A stretch of 64,000 nt of DNA, from assembly GCA_947177165.1 (NCBI GenBank), contig CAMWTP010000019.1, positions 22,910-86,909 of the forward strand, written 5' to 3'. Of the stretch, positions 52,972-62,307 are shown piece by piece. A model generated the notes under the pieces. It was not told where the DNA came from. It worked only from the letters and a program-made list of their open reading frames with translations, and made no database searches. A program made the translations under genes and the position numbers. Each line of letters opens with the position of its first letter. The first letter of the stretch is position 1. The DNA is from an uncultured Lachnospiraceae bacterium. GTDB lineage: Bacteria > Bacillota > Clostridia > Lachnospirales > Lachnospiraceae.

Positions 52972-55302
52972 TCAACAGAATCCGTCATTTTCAAAAGAAA
53001 GTATCGTGACAGAATGCGACGTAAATGTATATGACAATTCATTTCCATATACAGGAAAACGCTCCGTCTGTGGTATGATGTTGTCTGGATTTTCAAAGGA
53101 ATTGATTTCATCCAGTCCATGACCTTTTAGACAGGTAACTATCACACTGTTCCTGGCCGGTCCGTCCAGAGACAACAGAACATCCTTTTCCTCTCCGGTG
53201 AGATTCACCACTTTCAGTATCGTTCTGCCACTACTTCTGTCCACGCTTGCGGTCACATACAGTTCTTCCAGTTTGGGCAGACAGTCAGCAGTATCATTAT
53301 ATAAAACGCCATTTACCCACGTCCGTATCCTTCGGTCTTCCACCTCCAACTCCAGGAAATACTCGATATCTTCCACATGAAAAAGTCTCTGTGAAATGGT
53401 GGAACTTCTTCCTGCATAGCAGGATGCTATGTTGCAGTCCCAGTTATCCCAGCCGCCAAATTCCCAGATCAGCCGGTTTTTCTCATCCTTTTCACCAAAA
53501 TATATTTTCAGCCCCTTTCTTCCTGCTGTTCTCCGGAAACGGAAGGACACTTTATAGTGGCTGTTTTTGATCTCCATGAGTAGATTCTCCAGATTATCCT
53601 TGTCAATCTGAATATCGTGCAGAGTTATGACATCTCCTGTATTACAATCTGTCACCCTGACATCCCAGATTGTTCCCTCGATATCATTTCCCGCAATCGC
53701 AAATTTTCCTGTTATCGCTTTTTCATCCACCAATGGGATAATTTCATCTAAGTTCGTCGTCTCAAAAGTGACTGCATCCGTACCTTGATTCTGCATAAAA
53801 AGCTTCTGCACGTAATAGTTAGGTGTCTTCAATATCGCATGATTGTTAAACCATAGCATATCCGGTTTCCAGTTCACGTAATCCACATTGCAGAGCATCG
53901 GCGCATAGCATGCCATCGCCACCGCCTTCGACCTTTCCAGATGCGTCATGTAAGCTGCCTCAACCAGCGCGTTGTAGTATGTATTTCCCCAGGAAGCATA
54001 CTCGCCGAGAAATACTTTCGGGCCGTTTTCGTCGTAGTCCTCATAGTGGTGCATATTCGCAAGGAACCATTCCGGGGCAGAATAATAATGCTCATCAATC
54101 AGGTCAGAACCGTATTTTTTGGCAGAGCGCCAGCCTGCCTCATAACTCTCTCCTGACGCGAACGGTCCCGAGGTATTGATTATCTTAATCTCCGGATATT
54201 TTTCGCGGATAGCCTGATGAAAATACGGATACCGCTCAAAAAAACCGTCCCCAACCTCCTCGTTGCCGATTCCAATATATTTCAGGTGAAAAGGCGCTTC
54301 ATGACCGAGATCCTTTCTGATCTTACCCCAGACCGTGTCGCAGCTTCCATTCGCAAACTCAATCAGATCCAGCGCGTCATCCACCCACTCCCCGATCTTC
54401 CAGAGCGGCACGCCGACACCCTTGTGCGGATTAAAACCTCCCGGAAGTATCGGAACCGGTTCCGCGCAAATCTCCTCGCAGAAACAGAAATACTCAAAAT
54501 ATCCGAGACCAAGGGACTGGTTATAACCCCAGTTGCTGCGCCAGGTTGGGCGCTCCTCCACTTTGCCAAGCGTCCGTTTCCAGCGGTACATGGAATTGCG
54601 GTCATGGTCGTTCAGGCTGCCGTCATGCACAAGACACCCTCCGGGAAAGCGCATGAACTTCGGGTTCATCTCCTGCAGCGCCTCGGCAATATCCTTTCGC
54701 AGACCACCTTTTTTCCCGAGAAAGGTATCTTGTGGAAAGAAGGATATCATATCAAGATCGCATATTCCTCCTGCCTCAAAGGTCAGCACCAGATGACCGC
54801 AGATTGTTGTCCGCGACGCATTCATCTGCAATTCATACTTCTTCCAGGTTCCACCGCTGATTTCGAGATGTCCATCTGCACATACAACACCTTCTTCCTC
54901 CACAGTCACGCGAATGCTGACATTGCCATCCACGCTTCCTGCATACATGGAAAAATCATAGCCTTTTCCCGCTTCCACAAAAAAGCCGGCATTATATCCC
55001 GTATTACAAACAGCGCCGCCGGGCTGCGCCTCCACATGAAGATAATGCGGTTTTTCTGCATGCATCGACCGCTCTGTTCTCACTTCCCATTCGATTGCTC
55101 CTGCCTTTTCCCATGCAGTCAGGGCATGGTACTCTTTCTTATCCATCCCGCAGTACTCGAACGAACGGTTCTGCACCATCTCCGCATACAGTCCGCCGTC
55201 CGCAGCATGATTAAGATCTTCAAAAAACAGACCGTACAATATGCCCAGTTCCTTGTAATCTTGATTCTGAAATACTTTTATTTGCTTCTTTTTCTGATTC
55301 AT
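52972..55302 (-). CDS. Alpha-L-arabinofuranosidase, GH51
   Basis: 776 residues. An N-terminal carbohydrate-binding-like domain (about 40-190) lies before a TIM barrel with FMRFPGGCLVHDG, acid Glu in YIGIGNEEVGD (about 347) and nucleophile Glu in VFLGEYASWG (about 433). A C-terminal LamG-like sandwich and beta domain follow. It removes arabinose from arabinan side chains of pectin. ATG 55302 is chosen with GAGAGG upstream; the longer frame has no site. Cytoplasmic. It follows the MATE remnant and the GH43 gene in the same direction and probably shares their transcript. Confidence 0.92.
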   Translation of the reverse strand: MNQKKKQIKVFQNQDYKELGILYGLFFEDLNHAADGGLYAEMVQNRSFEYCGMDKKEYHALTAWEKAGAIEWEVRTERSMHAEKPHYLHVEAQPGGAVCNTGYNAGFFVEAGKGYDFSMYAGSVDGNVSIRVTVEEEGVVCADGHLEISGGTWKKYELQMNASRTTICGHLVLTFEAGGICDLDMISFFPQDTFLGKKGGLRKDIAEALQEMNPKFMRFPGGCLVHDGSLNDHDRNSMYRWKRTLGKVEERPTWRSNWGYNQSLGLGYFEYFCFCEEICAEPVPILPGGFNPHKGVGVPLWKIGEWVDDALDLIEFANGSCDTVWGKIRKDLGHEAPFHLKYIGIGNEEVGDGFFERYPYFHQAIREKYPEIKIINTSGPFASGESYEAGWRSAKKYGSDLIDEHYYSAPEWFLANMHHYEDYDENGPKVFLGEYASWGNTYYNALVEAAYMTHLERSKAVAMACYAPMLCNVDYVNWKPDMLWFNNHAILKTPNYYVQKLFMQNQGTDAVTFETTNLDEIIPLVDEKAITGKFAIAGNDIEGTIWDVRVTDCNTGDVITLHDIQIDKDNLENLLMEIKNSHYKVSFRFRRTAGRKGLKIYFGEKDEKNRLIWEFGGWDNWDCNIASCYAGRSSTISQRLFHVEDIEYFLELEVEDRRIRTWVNGVLYNDTADCLPKLEELYVTASVDRSSGRTILKVVNLTGEEKDVLLSLDGPARNSVIVTCLKGHGLDEINSFENPDNIIPQTERFPVYGNELSYTFTSHSVTILSFENDGFC

Positions 55303-55397
55303 TTTTAACCTCTCCACCCTGTCTTTGGTTTTGTCATTGATCTGCCTTAAAACCTCCCACATGCTGTGTCACCAGCGAACGGGGATGTATATATCTT

Positions 55398-56009
55398 TCA
55401 TCTCGTCAAATCCTGCACCCACTTATACTTCCGAAACCGCGCCATCACCCAGGGGATCTTGCCAACTTCGTCCAGGCACGTGCAGGCATAGACCGCAAGC
55501 GGCGACCAGTGCAGGACAAATGCCCCGGCAAGAGCCAGGGGAATGGCCGTGGCAAGCGCTGCTCCTCTTGCCTGCATTCTCGGCGCTCCCAACAGCCCGA
55601 AGATGAATACTGCATTTAGACATATGTTCAGAATCACAGCACAGGAACTGATGAACGCCCCAGGCTTTACATGCTCCGGTATCAATTCACAGGCCAGGAA
55701 AAACAGGACAGACACGACTCCGCAAATCCTGAGCATGATGTTAAAGACATCTTCCAGCGTCCTCCGGTCGCCCTTGCCCCAGTACTGCGCTCCGAGAATT
55801 GCTCCCGCAGCAGTGACTGCGGAGAGGAACATATTCTGGACAAACTGAATCTGGGTTGCCAGCGAAACAGCTGTCATCTCATCCTGCGCAACTTTTCCAA
55901 GCATCAGTGCATCACCTGCAGCGACCGACGCGAGCATCAGGCTCTGGAACGCAATCGGAAGCGCCAGCCTTGTCAGATTCCGGTAAAATTCTTTTTTGTT
56001 GATCAACAT
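55398..56009 (-). pseudogene. MATE-family transporter with internal deletions
   Basis: A continuous 203-codon frame joins three pieces of a MATE transporter of about 450 residues. The N-terminal three helices (LPIAFQSLMLASVAAGD, GAQYWGKGD) run to CELIPEH; then a middle piece (FISSCAVILNICLNAVFIFG, GAALATAI); then the last helix and tail (LDEVGKIPWVMARFRKYKWV). Two in-frame deletions remove roughly half the protein, so transport is not expected. It begins ten bases after the GH43 stop, which suggests it was once part of that operon. Confidence 0.75.
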
Positions 56010-56019
56010 ACTTGTATCT

Positions 56020-57810
56020 CTAATTCACAACAACCGGCATCATAAAGCCATCCGCATCAAATGCCAGTGGCGCTATGCACGTTTCTCTATGCCACCCTTT
56101 TCCCTCCGGATAGTTCTCCAGCGGTGTTCCGAAACGATGGTACGCAATCAGATATCTGTCCTCCTCTGGCAGCTTCAATATGCAGTGATGTCCTGTCCCC
56201 ATAATATTCCGAATGGTATCCTTCTTTAAGATTGTATTGACAAATGTCACTGGCTCCTTCAGCGATTTCGCCACACCGTAATTGACATGGTAATCCTCGC
56301 TTCCAGTATCATCACAGGACCATGTAAAATGGTAAAGACCATCTCTTTTCAGGACTGTAACAGCCTCCCGAAAATCCCTGAGTCCCTCGATATTTCTGAG
56401 CGTGTCTTCCTCGATATGTGCCATATCCGCTGCAAGCTTTGCGATTGCGGCATTCCCGTTGCCAAACAACAGATAATAATTTCCATCTTCCAGATAAATG
56501 GAAGGATCAATTGTCTGACACATTTTGATTCCGTTTCTTTCCATCATCTTCATAGTCACAACCGGTTCGTCCATCGCGGTAAAGGGACCTGTCGGTGAGG
56601 CGGAAACTGCGACTCCAATCGAGGATACCCCCTCCTCATTTTTTGCACAGAAATAAAAATAATAGCTGCCATCCTTCCTGGTAATACAGGGGGCCCATGC
56701 ACTGCCCACTGCCCACGGTACCTGCTCTGATGCGACGTCAAGAATCTTTGCATTCTGTTCAAAATGGATTCCGTCCTTTGATGTGAATACATAAAATTCG
56801 CTTCCCGACCAGTGCGGAAAACCATCTGTCGTCGGATATAAGTAATAGGTCCCATCTTCATAATACAGATCTGGATCGGCATACAGACCTTCTATCACAG
56901 GATTCCGGCGGTCGAACCACAGCAGCAGCCGTTCATACTCCTCGTCCGTAATCTGCAGAATTCCGCCGTGGCGTTTTTTCGTCTTTCCCATATCATACTC
57001 CTCTGGCGACAGGATTCTGAAATCACCAGAGGACAGATTCTCTGTCAGCATGGGAAGATATCCTTTTCCTGCCATGAACTGGTCCGCGATCAGACACCAT
57101 GTCTTCCCGTCGGGAAGCAGATACCCTTCTGGTCCCTCCACACCGATTAGATTGTCCAGCACCGGGGAACTGATCCTGATATACTCCCCTGTAAGGGAAT
57201 CCGCTTTTTCCAGAATCAGCCTTTTATCTGTCTCATCCTTGGACACACGGTAATAATACCCCTCACTTTCCAATATCGTCGTATCGATAACATCTCTTTC
57301 CTTTTCCATATAAAGAAATGTCTCTGAAAACTCCTGAAAATCTTTTGTGTATGCGGCATAAATCCTGTGTTTTCCCTCAGTATCCCCCTCGTTTTTTACC
57401 TTGGAAGCAAAGAATACCAGAAATGCTTCTTTTTCCTTATCATACACCGCTTCTGGTGCCCACACGTCTCCGGCATTTGGGAGTCCCACCTCGTAACTCC
57501 ACTCTTCTGACCAGTGCACGAAATCCTCAGTCCTCCACACAATAATGCTTCTGCTTCCGTTTTCCTGTGCATCCTTCCACCCTCTGCCAGCCTCAATCCG
57601 CAGGTCTGTGGCAATCAGGTAAACCACGCCTGTCTGCGGGTTTCTGACCAGAAACGGATCGCGCACGCCGCAAGTGCCTGTCTGTGATAAAAGGATCGGA
57701 TTTCCGTTGTTTAAGTCCTTCCAGTGAAGCCCATCCTGGCTTACCGAAAAATAAATCTGTTCGCCGTTTTTCTCCTCGCCGATAAAATGTGTAAATAAAT
57801 ATGCAGCCAT
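56020..57810 (-). CDS. Tandem GH43-type glycosidase
   Basis: 596 residues made of two five-bladed-propeller halves. The first (about 1-290) has RDPFLVRNPQTGVVYLIATD, GDVWAPEAVYD and GVEGPEGY; the second (about 305-596) has YADPDLYYEDGTYYLYPTTD, SAWAPCITRKDGSYYFYFCA and a QTIDPSIYLEDG segment. GH43 enzymes are alpha-L-arabinofuranosidases, arabinanases or xylosidases; arabinan is likely here next to GH51. ATG 57810 is chosen with GGAG six bases upstream over ATG 57828. No signal peptide. It heads the GH43-MATE remnant-GH51 unit. Confidence 0.85.
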   Translation of the reverse strand: MAAYLFTHFIGEEKNGEQIYFSVSQDGLHWKDLNNGNPILLSQTGTCGVRDPFLVRNPQTGVVYLIATDLRIEAGRGWKDAQENGSRSIIVWRTEDFVHWSEEWSYEVGLPNAGDVWAPEAVYDKEKEAFLVFFASKVKNEGDTEGKHRIYAAYTKDFQEFSETFLYMEKERDVIDTTILESEGYYYRVSKDETDKRLILEKADSLTGEYIRISSPVLDNLIGVEGPEGYLLPDGKTWCLIADQFMAGKGYLPMLTENLSSGDFRILSPEEYDMGKTKKRHGGILQITDEEYERLLLWFDRRNPVIEGLYADPDLYYEDGTYYLYPTTDGFPHWSGSEFYVFTSKDGIHFEQNAKILDVASEQVPWAVGSAWAPCITRKDGSYYFYFCAKNEEGVSSIGVAVSASPTGPFTAMDEPVVTMKMMERNGIKMCQTIDPSIYLEDGNYYLLFGNGNAAIAKLAADMAHIEEDTLRNIEGLRDFREAVTVLKRDGLYHFTWSCDDTGSEDYHVNYGVAKSLKEPVTFVNTILKKDTIRNIMGTGHHCILKLPEEDRYLIAYHRFGTPLENYPEGKGWHRETCIAPLAFDADGFMMPVVVN

Positions 57811-58084
57811 ATAATGCTCCTTCCTCATGTTTCTTCCAAGATTGCCCTGTTCCGCTCCGGAAGCATGGTCTGTTCATTTTTCTGATATGATTTTCATGAT
57901 AATCATTCGCGGCACGTTATCTGCAAACCTCTTGCATTTTGCTCTTTATCAGAATGGTTAAAAATATACTTGCTCCGCGCTCCCCTTAAGTGTTCACGAA
58001 AGCTTTAGGAAAAAATCAAATTTTATATTGATTATATCAAGTTCTATAACTTTTTCAAGCTATTTATCTGTGCCATAAAAGATA

Positions 58085-58185
58085 TTATGCTATGGCAAAA
58101 CATATACCTCTGGAAAATTGGACGCAGGTATACCAGAAAGCTTGCAGAGCATGGAATGTTCGCAGTGTTTGTATCCAGGCGACAT
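58085..58185 (+). pseudogene. Remnant of a Y-family DNA polymerase gene
   Basis: GGCAAAACAT followed by CTGGAAAA matches the polymerase gene near 13800, and after a gap GGACGCAGGTAT to GGAATGTTC encodes GRRYTRKLAEHGMF, matching GRGYAKKLAEHGMF of the intact gene (near 13911-13955). About 60 codons are missing between the two pieces and the frame shifts. A decayed relic. Confidence 0.65.
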
Positions 58186-58339
58186 AATCCGTTCCCTTGT
58201 TTCACGACGCCATATTGTACATATGTTTGTTTTTAATCAATGCATATTGTTCTGTTTTGAAATATTAATATATCAGACCTTATATATTTAGTTTTGAGCG
58301 TTTTTTTTTCGATTTCATATTATATTGAATTGATAAAAT

Positions 58340-58359
58340 GAAGTGAATTAATTCACCTC
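58340..58359. repeat. Centromere-like palindrome, copy 1
   Basis: GAAGTGAATTAATTCACCTC, identical in 19 of 20 bases to the perfect palindrome at 58605. It lies 0.5 kb before parA. Placement suggests a ParB-binding (parS-like) site. Confidence 0.6.
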
Positions 58360-58604
58360 GCTTTTATTATTCGCTTTACTTTGCTTTTATAGAGCAGAAT
58401 ATATTTTTAAAATTCACAAATTTCCTATCAATAGATTCCCTATTCCTTTTGATCTTTTTCTATGTAAGAATATATAGTAAACTGTGCAAAAAATTTTGTG
58501 TTTTATATCTTACTTGCGAAGTATAGCGTTATAGAAATAAAGACAAAAAAGTCCCTGATATTTATGTAAGGATAGTGCGGAGGAAGGAAACTATTTACAA
58601 GCAC

Positions 58605-58624
58605 GAAGTGAATTAATTCACTTC
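58605..58624. repeat. Centromere-like palindrome, copy 2
   Basis: GAAGTGAATTAATTCACTTC is a perfect 20-bp palindrome, extending to 28 bp with one mismatch (GCAC/ATGC ends). It is 245 bp upstream of parA and 245 bp after copy 1's end. Confidence 0.65.
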
Positions 58625-58785
58625 ATGCTTTACAAGTTGAGTTGCATCGGAATGCTTCGCACCAAAATGTCCATATTCCCCCTATGCCGCCTATACCGAT
58701 ACATACAACGCAGACAAATAATTGCAACTAACAAAATCAGGCTCTCTGCTCTGTCAGGGATTTCATAACTGCCTCAATAAAGGGA

Positions 58786-58814
58786 TTGCAAAAAATGTCT
58801 TTATCTAATATAAT
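58786..58814 (+). promoter_or_regulatory. parAB promoter
   Basis: TTGCAA (58786-58791) and TATAAT (58809-58814) with a 17-base spacer, 35 bases before the parA start. Confidence 0.75.
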
Positions 58815-58849
58815 GTAAGAATACAATTCAAAGAAAAGAGGCAAAATGA

Positions 58850-59707
58850 ATGCAAAAAATTACATTTATGAATTTTAAAGGCGGCGTAGGGAAGACGACC
58901 TCTGTTTGTACCATGGCAGAATTGTTAGGACTTGCAGGGTATCGCATATTGATTATAGATTTAGATCCACAATCAAATACATCGAGAATGTTTGGAATCA
59001 AAGATGACATTGAAGAATTGAATTACGAACATTTATTTTGCGAAAAAATGTATTCCAAAAAAAGCATGCAGGAATTTATAGTACAAACAAATTACACAAA
59101 CATACATATGCTTCCATCCTCTGAAGAAATGTGCGATGTTATATACAAAATATATGACGGTACGAAAGAGAAGGGAAAAGACAGAAGCGACAGGATAGAA
59201 CTGACTTTCGCAAAAAATATCAAACTAATAGAGGACGATTATGACTATATCTTTATAGATACCTCGCCTTTCAAGACTTACTTATCATATTGCGCAATAT
59301 TGACATCTGACAAAGTTGTAACTCCCATAAGCCTTGACAATTTCTCATACGAAGGCGTGCTGAAGCTTGCCAGTCTGATCATAGAACTAAACACAACGTT
59401 TAAGAGAGACACCGAATTTATGGGCGTATTCTTTACAAAAATAAAAAGCAAGACATCCAATCTGTTCACTGGGATGAGCGGCAGTTACCAGGATCAGCTC
59501 GGCGACCTTTTCATTCCTATTGCCATAAGGGATTTAATAGCTGTAGCAGAGGCCAACACCGCATTCCAGCCACTGTTCACATACAACAGAAAATGTCCCG
59601 CACTCAATGACTACATAGAACTGCTCAACTATATGGACATGATCGACAACAGGCACTACAAAAAATTAAAGAATTTATTAGTAACAAAGAAAGGTGGGGA
59701 CAATTAA
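58850..59707 (+). CDS. parA: ParA-type partition ATPase
   Basis: 285 residues with the deviant Walker A KGGVGKTT (10-17), the Walker A' region DLDPQSNTSRMFG and Walker B-like IFIDTSP. It lacks the N-terminal HTH of P1-type ParA, so it is the shorter ParA/Soj-like form. It drives segregation of a low-copy replicon with ParB. Its stop overlaps the parB start (TAATG). GAGGC a few bases upstream is a modest ribosome-binding site; an out-of-frame ATG at 58846 is ignored. Confidence 0.92.
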   Translation: MQKITFMNFKGGVGKTTSVCTMAELLGLAGYRILIIDLDPQSNTSRMFGIKDDIEELNYEHLFCEKMYSKKSMQEFIVQTNYTNIHMLPSSEEMCDVIYKIYDGTKEKGKDRSDRIELTFAKNIKLIEDDYDYIFIDTSPFKTYLSYCAILTSDKVVTPISLDNFSYEGVLKLASLIIELNTTFKRDTEFMGVFFTKIKSKTSNLFTGMSGSYQDQLGDLFIPIAIRDLIAVAEANTAFQPLFTYNRKCPALNDYIELLNYMDMIDNRHYKKLKNLLVTKKGGDN

Positions 59708-60888
59708 TGGCAGCAAAGAAAAAAAACTTTGGAGTGGGGATGGCAAGCAGCACCAAAATAACAGAAAGTAATACAATAAAAGATATGAAAGCCAAACAAA
59801 ACTTCAACTTCCAATATATTCATCGGGATAGAATCGACATCAACCCGCTGAACAGGAGATATGCGCAGGAAGATATAGAACAACTGAAAGAATCCATTCT
59901 GTCTACAGGACTACTGCACAACATCTGTCTCACGAAAGACGAAGATACAAACAGATACCGGTTAATATCCGGTGAGAGACGATGGCGTGCAATTGTTCTA
60001 TTCACAGAGGATGAGTACAAAACCCATTTCCCCAGCGGAATACCAAGCCATGTAATGGTATTCGACAGCGAAACCGATGAGGAAATCGCACTGATTGCAG
60101 CAAATGTGGAAGACCGTGATGAGAATCAGGAGAAAAAAAGAGACAGCATCTTAAGATTAAAGGAACTCTACGAACTCAAGAGGGAACAGGGAGACACACA
60201 GTACAGTAATATCAACAAAATGATTGCTGAAAAGACGAAGATGTCTACACGGCAGGTAACCAAATATACCAATACAGCAAAGCTCATACCAGAGCTGCAG
60301 GAACTATTTAATAAAGAAGAGATAAAAATAGATGATGCCTCCAATTTCTCCGTATTATCAGAGGAGTCCCAACGAAAAATATTAGAGATCATACAGCGGG
60401 ATGGCGGTGTAAAATCTGAAAATCTCAAAATCATCAAAAAACAGGAAGCTGAAGCAAAAGAACTTCAAAAGTCACTCGCTCAAAAAGAAGATGAGTTGCG
60501 AAAAAAAGAAAGCCTGATCAATGAACTTACCAGGCAAGTAGAAAAACTCGAGCAGAAAAATGAATCCTCACCCGATGAGATCACTCAGGATGAACTGAGC
60601 GAACTGAAAACAGCCATGGAAAAAGCTGAAAAAGAACGTGCGAGTCTTCAGGCCAAGATCGAAAAAATGGAGGAGGACAAAAAGCAAAGGGAACAGAGAA
60701 ATATCGCAATTCCGACAGACGAACTAAAAAGAATAGAAACAATCGCAAAACTCGAACAGACGATAGCACAATTCGAAAACTCTTTTAACATTTTAAAAAC
60801 TGGAAAAAACGTCATTATTCAGGACGAAACCCTGCGCTCCAAAATTGAAATCCTTGCAAACCGTTTTCATAGTCTTTTAGATAAATAA
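59707..60888 (+). CDS. parB: ParB-type partition protein with long coiled-coil tail
   Basis: 393 residues. The ParB/Srx-like N-terminal domain (about 40-140) has PLNRRYAQEDIEQLKESI and the GERRWRA CTPase box; a central HTH region (about 150-240) includes KTKMSTRQVTKYTN; then a long charged coiled coil (about 245-345) replaces the short dimerisation domain. It should bind the palindromes near 58340 and 58605 and stimulate ParA. Overlaps parA by one base. A strong terminator follows. Confidence 0.9.
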   Translation: MAAKKKNFGVGMASSTKITESNTIKDMKAKQNFNFQYIHRDRIDINPLNRRYAQEDIEQLKESILSTGLLHNICLTKDEDTNRYRLISGERRWRAIVLFTEDEYKTHFPSGIPSHVMVFDSETDEEIALIAANVEDRDENQEKKRDSILRLKELYELKREQGDTQYSNINKMIAEKTKMSTRQVTKYTNTAKLIPELQELFNKEEIKIDDASNFSVLSEESQRKILEIIQRDGGVKSENLKIIKKQEAEAKELQKSLAQKEDELRKKESLINELTRQVEKLEQKNESSPDEITQDELSELKTAMEKAEKERASLQAKIEKMEEDKKQREQRNIAIPTDELKRIETIAKLEQTIAQFENSFNILKTGKNVIIQDETLRSKIEILANRFHSLLDK

Positions 60889-60931
60889 ACAAAGCTCCCA
60901 GGCATATCTGAAGCATGCCCGGGAGCTTTGT
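60889..60931. terminator. Bidirectional terminator between parB and rep
   Basis: A long stem ACAAAGCTCCC-A-GGCAT (60889-60905) / ATGCC-C-GGGAGCTTTGT (60915-60931) lies between convergent parB and the replication initiator. Confidence 0.9.
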
Positions 60932-60956
60932 CATCGCACAATCAGGAATCACCGCA

Positions 60957-62195
60957 TCATTCTATATCTGCCAGTTTCATCTGTACATTGTTGGCCAAAA
61001 TCAGATTTTCAAATTCATCCATATCGCCATAATCCTGTTTTTCAAAGACTTCCCATTTCTTGGGCTTGGAAATATTGGTATAGTTCTCCTTGATCGCCGA
61101 AATCAAGAAGCCGACCACATTTTCTATATTTCCTGCATTCTGATATAGCTGGATTGCATTTCTGATTTTGTCAATATTATAATCCGATGCCTCGGCAATC
61201 GTCTTTAAATCCTTTGTCTTTAAGACCAGTGGCATGATCATTCTCATATCATCCAGAAAATCCTCAATTTCTTCCGTCGTTTTCTTCTTCAACTCCAGCG
61301 CAGGAACATCTTTGAACAAATCCACATGAAACTCAATATCTACAACCCGGCCTCTTGCCCCTTTGCCAAGAACATATTCAACATGAATATCTGTTTTTTC
61401 ATTGATCTCCTCCACAGAAGGATCCAGCACTCTTGTTTTAAAATCCTTCCAAGTATCGTATTTTACCTTCCGGTCCTTCGTCTTTCCTTCATCGCCCTTT
61501 TTTAATATATCGTAGGCTTTCTTGTATGTATCCATTGTAGGATTCTCAGAATTGAACAACTTAATCACTTTCTCATCTTTTGCATCCAGCACTCCGATTG
61601 TAAATTTCAACTCCAGCAAATCCAGCCGGAACTGAAACTTGTCCGTTCTCTGTTCGATCGGTACATATTTGGGATAATAACATTTGCTTTTTAAAATCTC
61701 ATAGAGTCTGTAACTGTAATTTCTTGTAAATCGCAGCATCGTAGGTAAATTCAGGACTGTAAAATTGTCCTTTAGCTCTATCACATAATTGCGTATATTG
61801 GGATTAAACTCAAAATAGAGATCACTGTCATTGTAATTGATTGTATGATATATATTTTCTATGTGGAAGTGTTTTTTGCTGTCATTTTGAATATAAATCG
61901 CCAAAAGATGAAGACTGTTTGCAGCCTCCAGCAACTGCCGATAGATATTCCCGTCATCAATCACGCTGTTCCCGTCCTTATCGTGCTTTGCCAGAAGCTT
62001 TCTGAGCTCACTTTTCGTGATGGTCACACTCATCTTTCCACCATTCTCAAAGTTTTCCCTCAGCCTTGACAACGATATGGCAAACAGCTTCTCGCTCGTC
62101 AGTGACATTTTATATTTCGCTTTGATCAGATAGTTTGACTTTCTGTAAGTCCCCAGATCTGCATCATATGTAGTGGCTGCTATTCTATTCTCCAT
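60957..62195 (-). CDS. Rep_3-type plasmid replication initiator
   Basis: 412 residues with the tandem winged-helix organisation of Rep_3 initiators: KYKMSLTSEKLFAISLSRL, FTRNYSYRLYEILKSKC and a segment with LLELKFTIGV. An extra C-terminal ~130 residues (EEIEDFLDDM, VGFLISAIKENY) is seen in clostridial versions. It should bind the iteron array directly upstream of its start (62308-62961) to open the origin. A TATAAT-like box lies about 60 bases before the ATG. It is convergent with parAB, giving the compact par-rep-iteron module of a low-copy plasmid. Confidence 0.88.
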   Translation of the reverse strand: MENRIAATTYDADLGTYRKSNYLIKAKYKMSLTSEKLFAISLSRLRENFENGGKMSVTITKSELRKLLAKHDKDGNSVIDDGNIYRQLLEAANSLHLLAIYIQNDSKKHFHIENIYHTINYNDSDLYFEFNPNIRNYVIELKDNFTVLNLPTMLRFTRNYSYRLYEILKSKCYYPKYVPIEQRTDKFQFRLDLLELKFTIGVLDAKDEKVIKLFNSENPTMDTYKKAYDILKKGDEGKTKDRKVKYDTWKDFKTRVLDPSVEEINEKTDIHVEYVLGKGARGRVVDIEFHVDLFKDVPALELKKKTTEEIEDFLDDMRMIMPLVLKTKDLKTIAEASDYNIDKIRNAIQLYQNAGNIENVVGFLISAIKENYTNISKPKKWEVFEKQDYGDMDEFENLILANNVQMKLADIE

Positions 62196-62307
62196 CGTCT
62201 ACCTTCTTTTGTGAAGCATGTTTATGGTTACAGATTTATTTTGCCATTATAAAGAAATTTATGCAAGTAGAATAATTTGGGGGAAAACGACAAATCGACC
62301 AGATCTT

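Larger units (their letters stand above)
57829..58785. other. Gene-free 1-kb boundary between catabolic island and replicon
   Basis: It contains a decayed Y-family polymerase fragment (58085-58185) and two near-identical palindromes (58340-58359 and 58605-58624). It is otherwise AT-rich with no ORF that I support. It marks the change from the hydrolase genes to the plasmid-type replicon. Confidence 0.6.

Noticed and set aside
54217..55308. 363-codon open frame antisense to the GH51 gene
   Set aside because: Fully inside the GH51 gene, whose catalytic motifs are intact on the other strand.
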